Below, one piece after another: positions 5,397 to 6,089 of a DNA stretch of 6,089 nucleotides. The notes beneath the pieces are model-generated. The model saw nothing but the letters and a program-made list of their open reading frames with translations, did not search any database and was not told the origin of the DNA. Position 1 is the stretch's first letter. Each line of letters begins with the position of its first letter. Both the position numbers and the translations under genes were made by a program. This stretch comes from SKLM01 sp050049955 (GTDB lineage: Bacteria > Chloroflexota > Anaerolineae > B4-G1), in the NCBI GenBank assembly GCA_050049955.1, contig JASFVG010000297.1, positions 1-6,089 of the forward strand, read 5' to 3'.

Positions 5397-6089
5397 ATGA
5401 GCATTCACATTGGCGCAGGGCAGGGAGAGGTGGCTCCGACCGTTCTCCTGCCAGGCGATCCGCTGCGCGCCAAGCACATCGCGGAGACCTTTTTAGAGGA
5501 TGCCGTCTGCTTCAACGAGGTCCGCGGGATGCTGGGCTATACGGGCCGCTATAGGGGCAAGCGCGTGTCGGTGATGGGCAGCGGCATGGGCATGCCAACC
5601 CTCTCCATCTACGTGCACGAGCTGGTGAACGAGTATGGCGTGACGACGCTGATCCGCGTCGGAACGTGTGGAGCATTCCAGCCCTACCTGAAGATCGGCG
5701 ACATCGTGCTGGCCATGACCTCCTCGACCAACTCACACGTCAATAGGCTCCGCTTCAATGGAATGGACTACGCCCCGACGGCCAGCTTCGATCTCCTACT
5801 GAAGGCGTACGAGACCGCCAAGGACCTTGGAGCCACAGTGTACGTGGGGGGGATGTTCGCCTCTGACACCTTCTACAACGACGATCCTGACTGGTGGAAG
5901 CTGTGGGCCACGTACGGCGTGTTGGTCGTAGAAATGGAGACAGCCGAGCTCTACACCCTCGCGGCGAAGTTCGGGGTCGATGCCCTCTCGGTGCTCACAG
6001 TAAGCGACAGTCTGGTGACCCGGGAGTGGGTGACGCCCGAGCAGCGCGAGCGGGGCTTCACGCAGATGGCGCGGATCGCGCTGGAGATC
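5397..6089 (+). CDS. deoD: Purine nucleoside phosphorylase, DeoD type (3' end cut by window edge)
   Basis: The frame gives 231 residues and is still open at the window end. E. coli DeoD has 239 residues and aligns almost without gaps, so only about 5-10 residues are missing. The enzyme splits purine ribo- and deoxyribonucleosides with phosphate to give free base and (deoxy)ribose-1-phosphate, in cytosolic purine salvage; the family forms hexamers. Key residues fall at the positions known for E. coli: His4, Gly20, Arg24, Arg43, Arg87 and Thr90 (Ser in E. coli) for phosphate, Met180 and Glu181 for ribose, and Asp204 with Arg217 for acid catalysis at the base. Recognisable blocks include LPGDPLRAK (18-26), VRGMLG (42-47), RVGTCGA (87-93), VEMETAELY (178-186) and TVSDS (201-205). 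Asp204 in SDS, as in the SDH of E. coli, indicates acceptance of both 6-oxo and 6-amino purines. The start is fixed by AGGAGGT. A folded leader precedes it, and the hydrolase gene ends 210 bases upstream, so close coupling to it is unlikely. Confidence 0.96.
   Translation, partial: MSIHIGAGQGEVAPTVLLPGDPLRAKHIAETFLEDAVCFNEVRGMLGYTGRYRGKRVSVMGSGMGMPTLSIYVHELVNEYGVTTLIRVGTCGAFQPYLKIGDIVLAMTSSTNSHVNRLRFNGMDYAPTASFDLLLKAYETAKDLGATVYVGGMFASDTFYNDDPDWWKLWATYGVLVVEMETAELYTLAAKFGVDALSVLTVSDSLVTREWVTPEQRERGFTQMARIALEI

Noticed and set aside
5186..5554. Open frame whose ATG overlaps the hydrolase stop (TGATG), suggesting translational coupling
   Set aside because: It runs out of phase through the folded leader and into deoD, has no good ribosome site and gives a non-protein-like translation.

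Overview
The window is GC-rich bacterial DNA. By eye it is in the low-to-mid 60s percent GC, with strong G/C preference at third codon positions in the main genes. Every gene I can support lies on the + strand. The organism cannot be fixed from the sequence alone. The AAA/TPR ATPase and the alpha/beta hydrolase resemble protein types I associate with Chloroflexota, so a GC-rich, Chloroflexota-like bacterium is my best inference, held with low confidence.

Layout, left to right. (1) Bases 3-194 probably hold the last 63 codons of an unidentified gene whose start lies outside the window; a perfect hairpin (225-243) follows its stop. (2) Bases 281-994 encode a 237-residue membrane protein of the isoprenylcysteine carboxyl methyltransferase-like family, with Leu in place of His in the family RHPxY motif. 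(3) Bases 1109-3976 encode a 955-residue STAND-type AAA ATPase with a long C-terminal TPR array but no recognisable output domain. (4) A 313-base gap (3977-4289) holds a good sigma70-type promoter and an unusual crowd of different short perfect inverted repeats. (5) Bases 4290-5186 encode an alpha/beta hydrolase with a complete Ser-Asp-His triad, probably starting at TTG. (6) A 210-base gap carries a 60-base segment able to fold into a tight three-way junction just before a strong ribosome binding site. (7) Bases 5397-6089 encode a nearly complete DeoD-type purine nucleoside phosphorylase, cut by the window edge a few residues before its expected end.

The genes do not form an obvious pathway. 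The methyltransferase-like protein and the ATPase are 114 bases apart and might be co-transcribed. The hydrolase seems to have its own promoter, and deoD its own leader. No mobile element, CRISPR array, tRNA, rRNA or defence cassette was seen. I do not see a clear new multi-gene system. The items most worth checking are the deoD leader structure, the inverted-repeat-rich promoter region and the effector-less ATPase/TPR protein.
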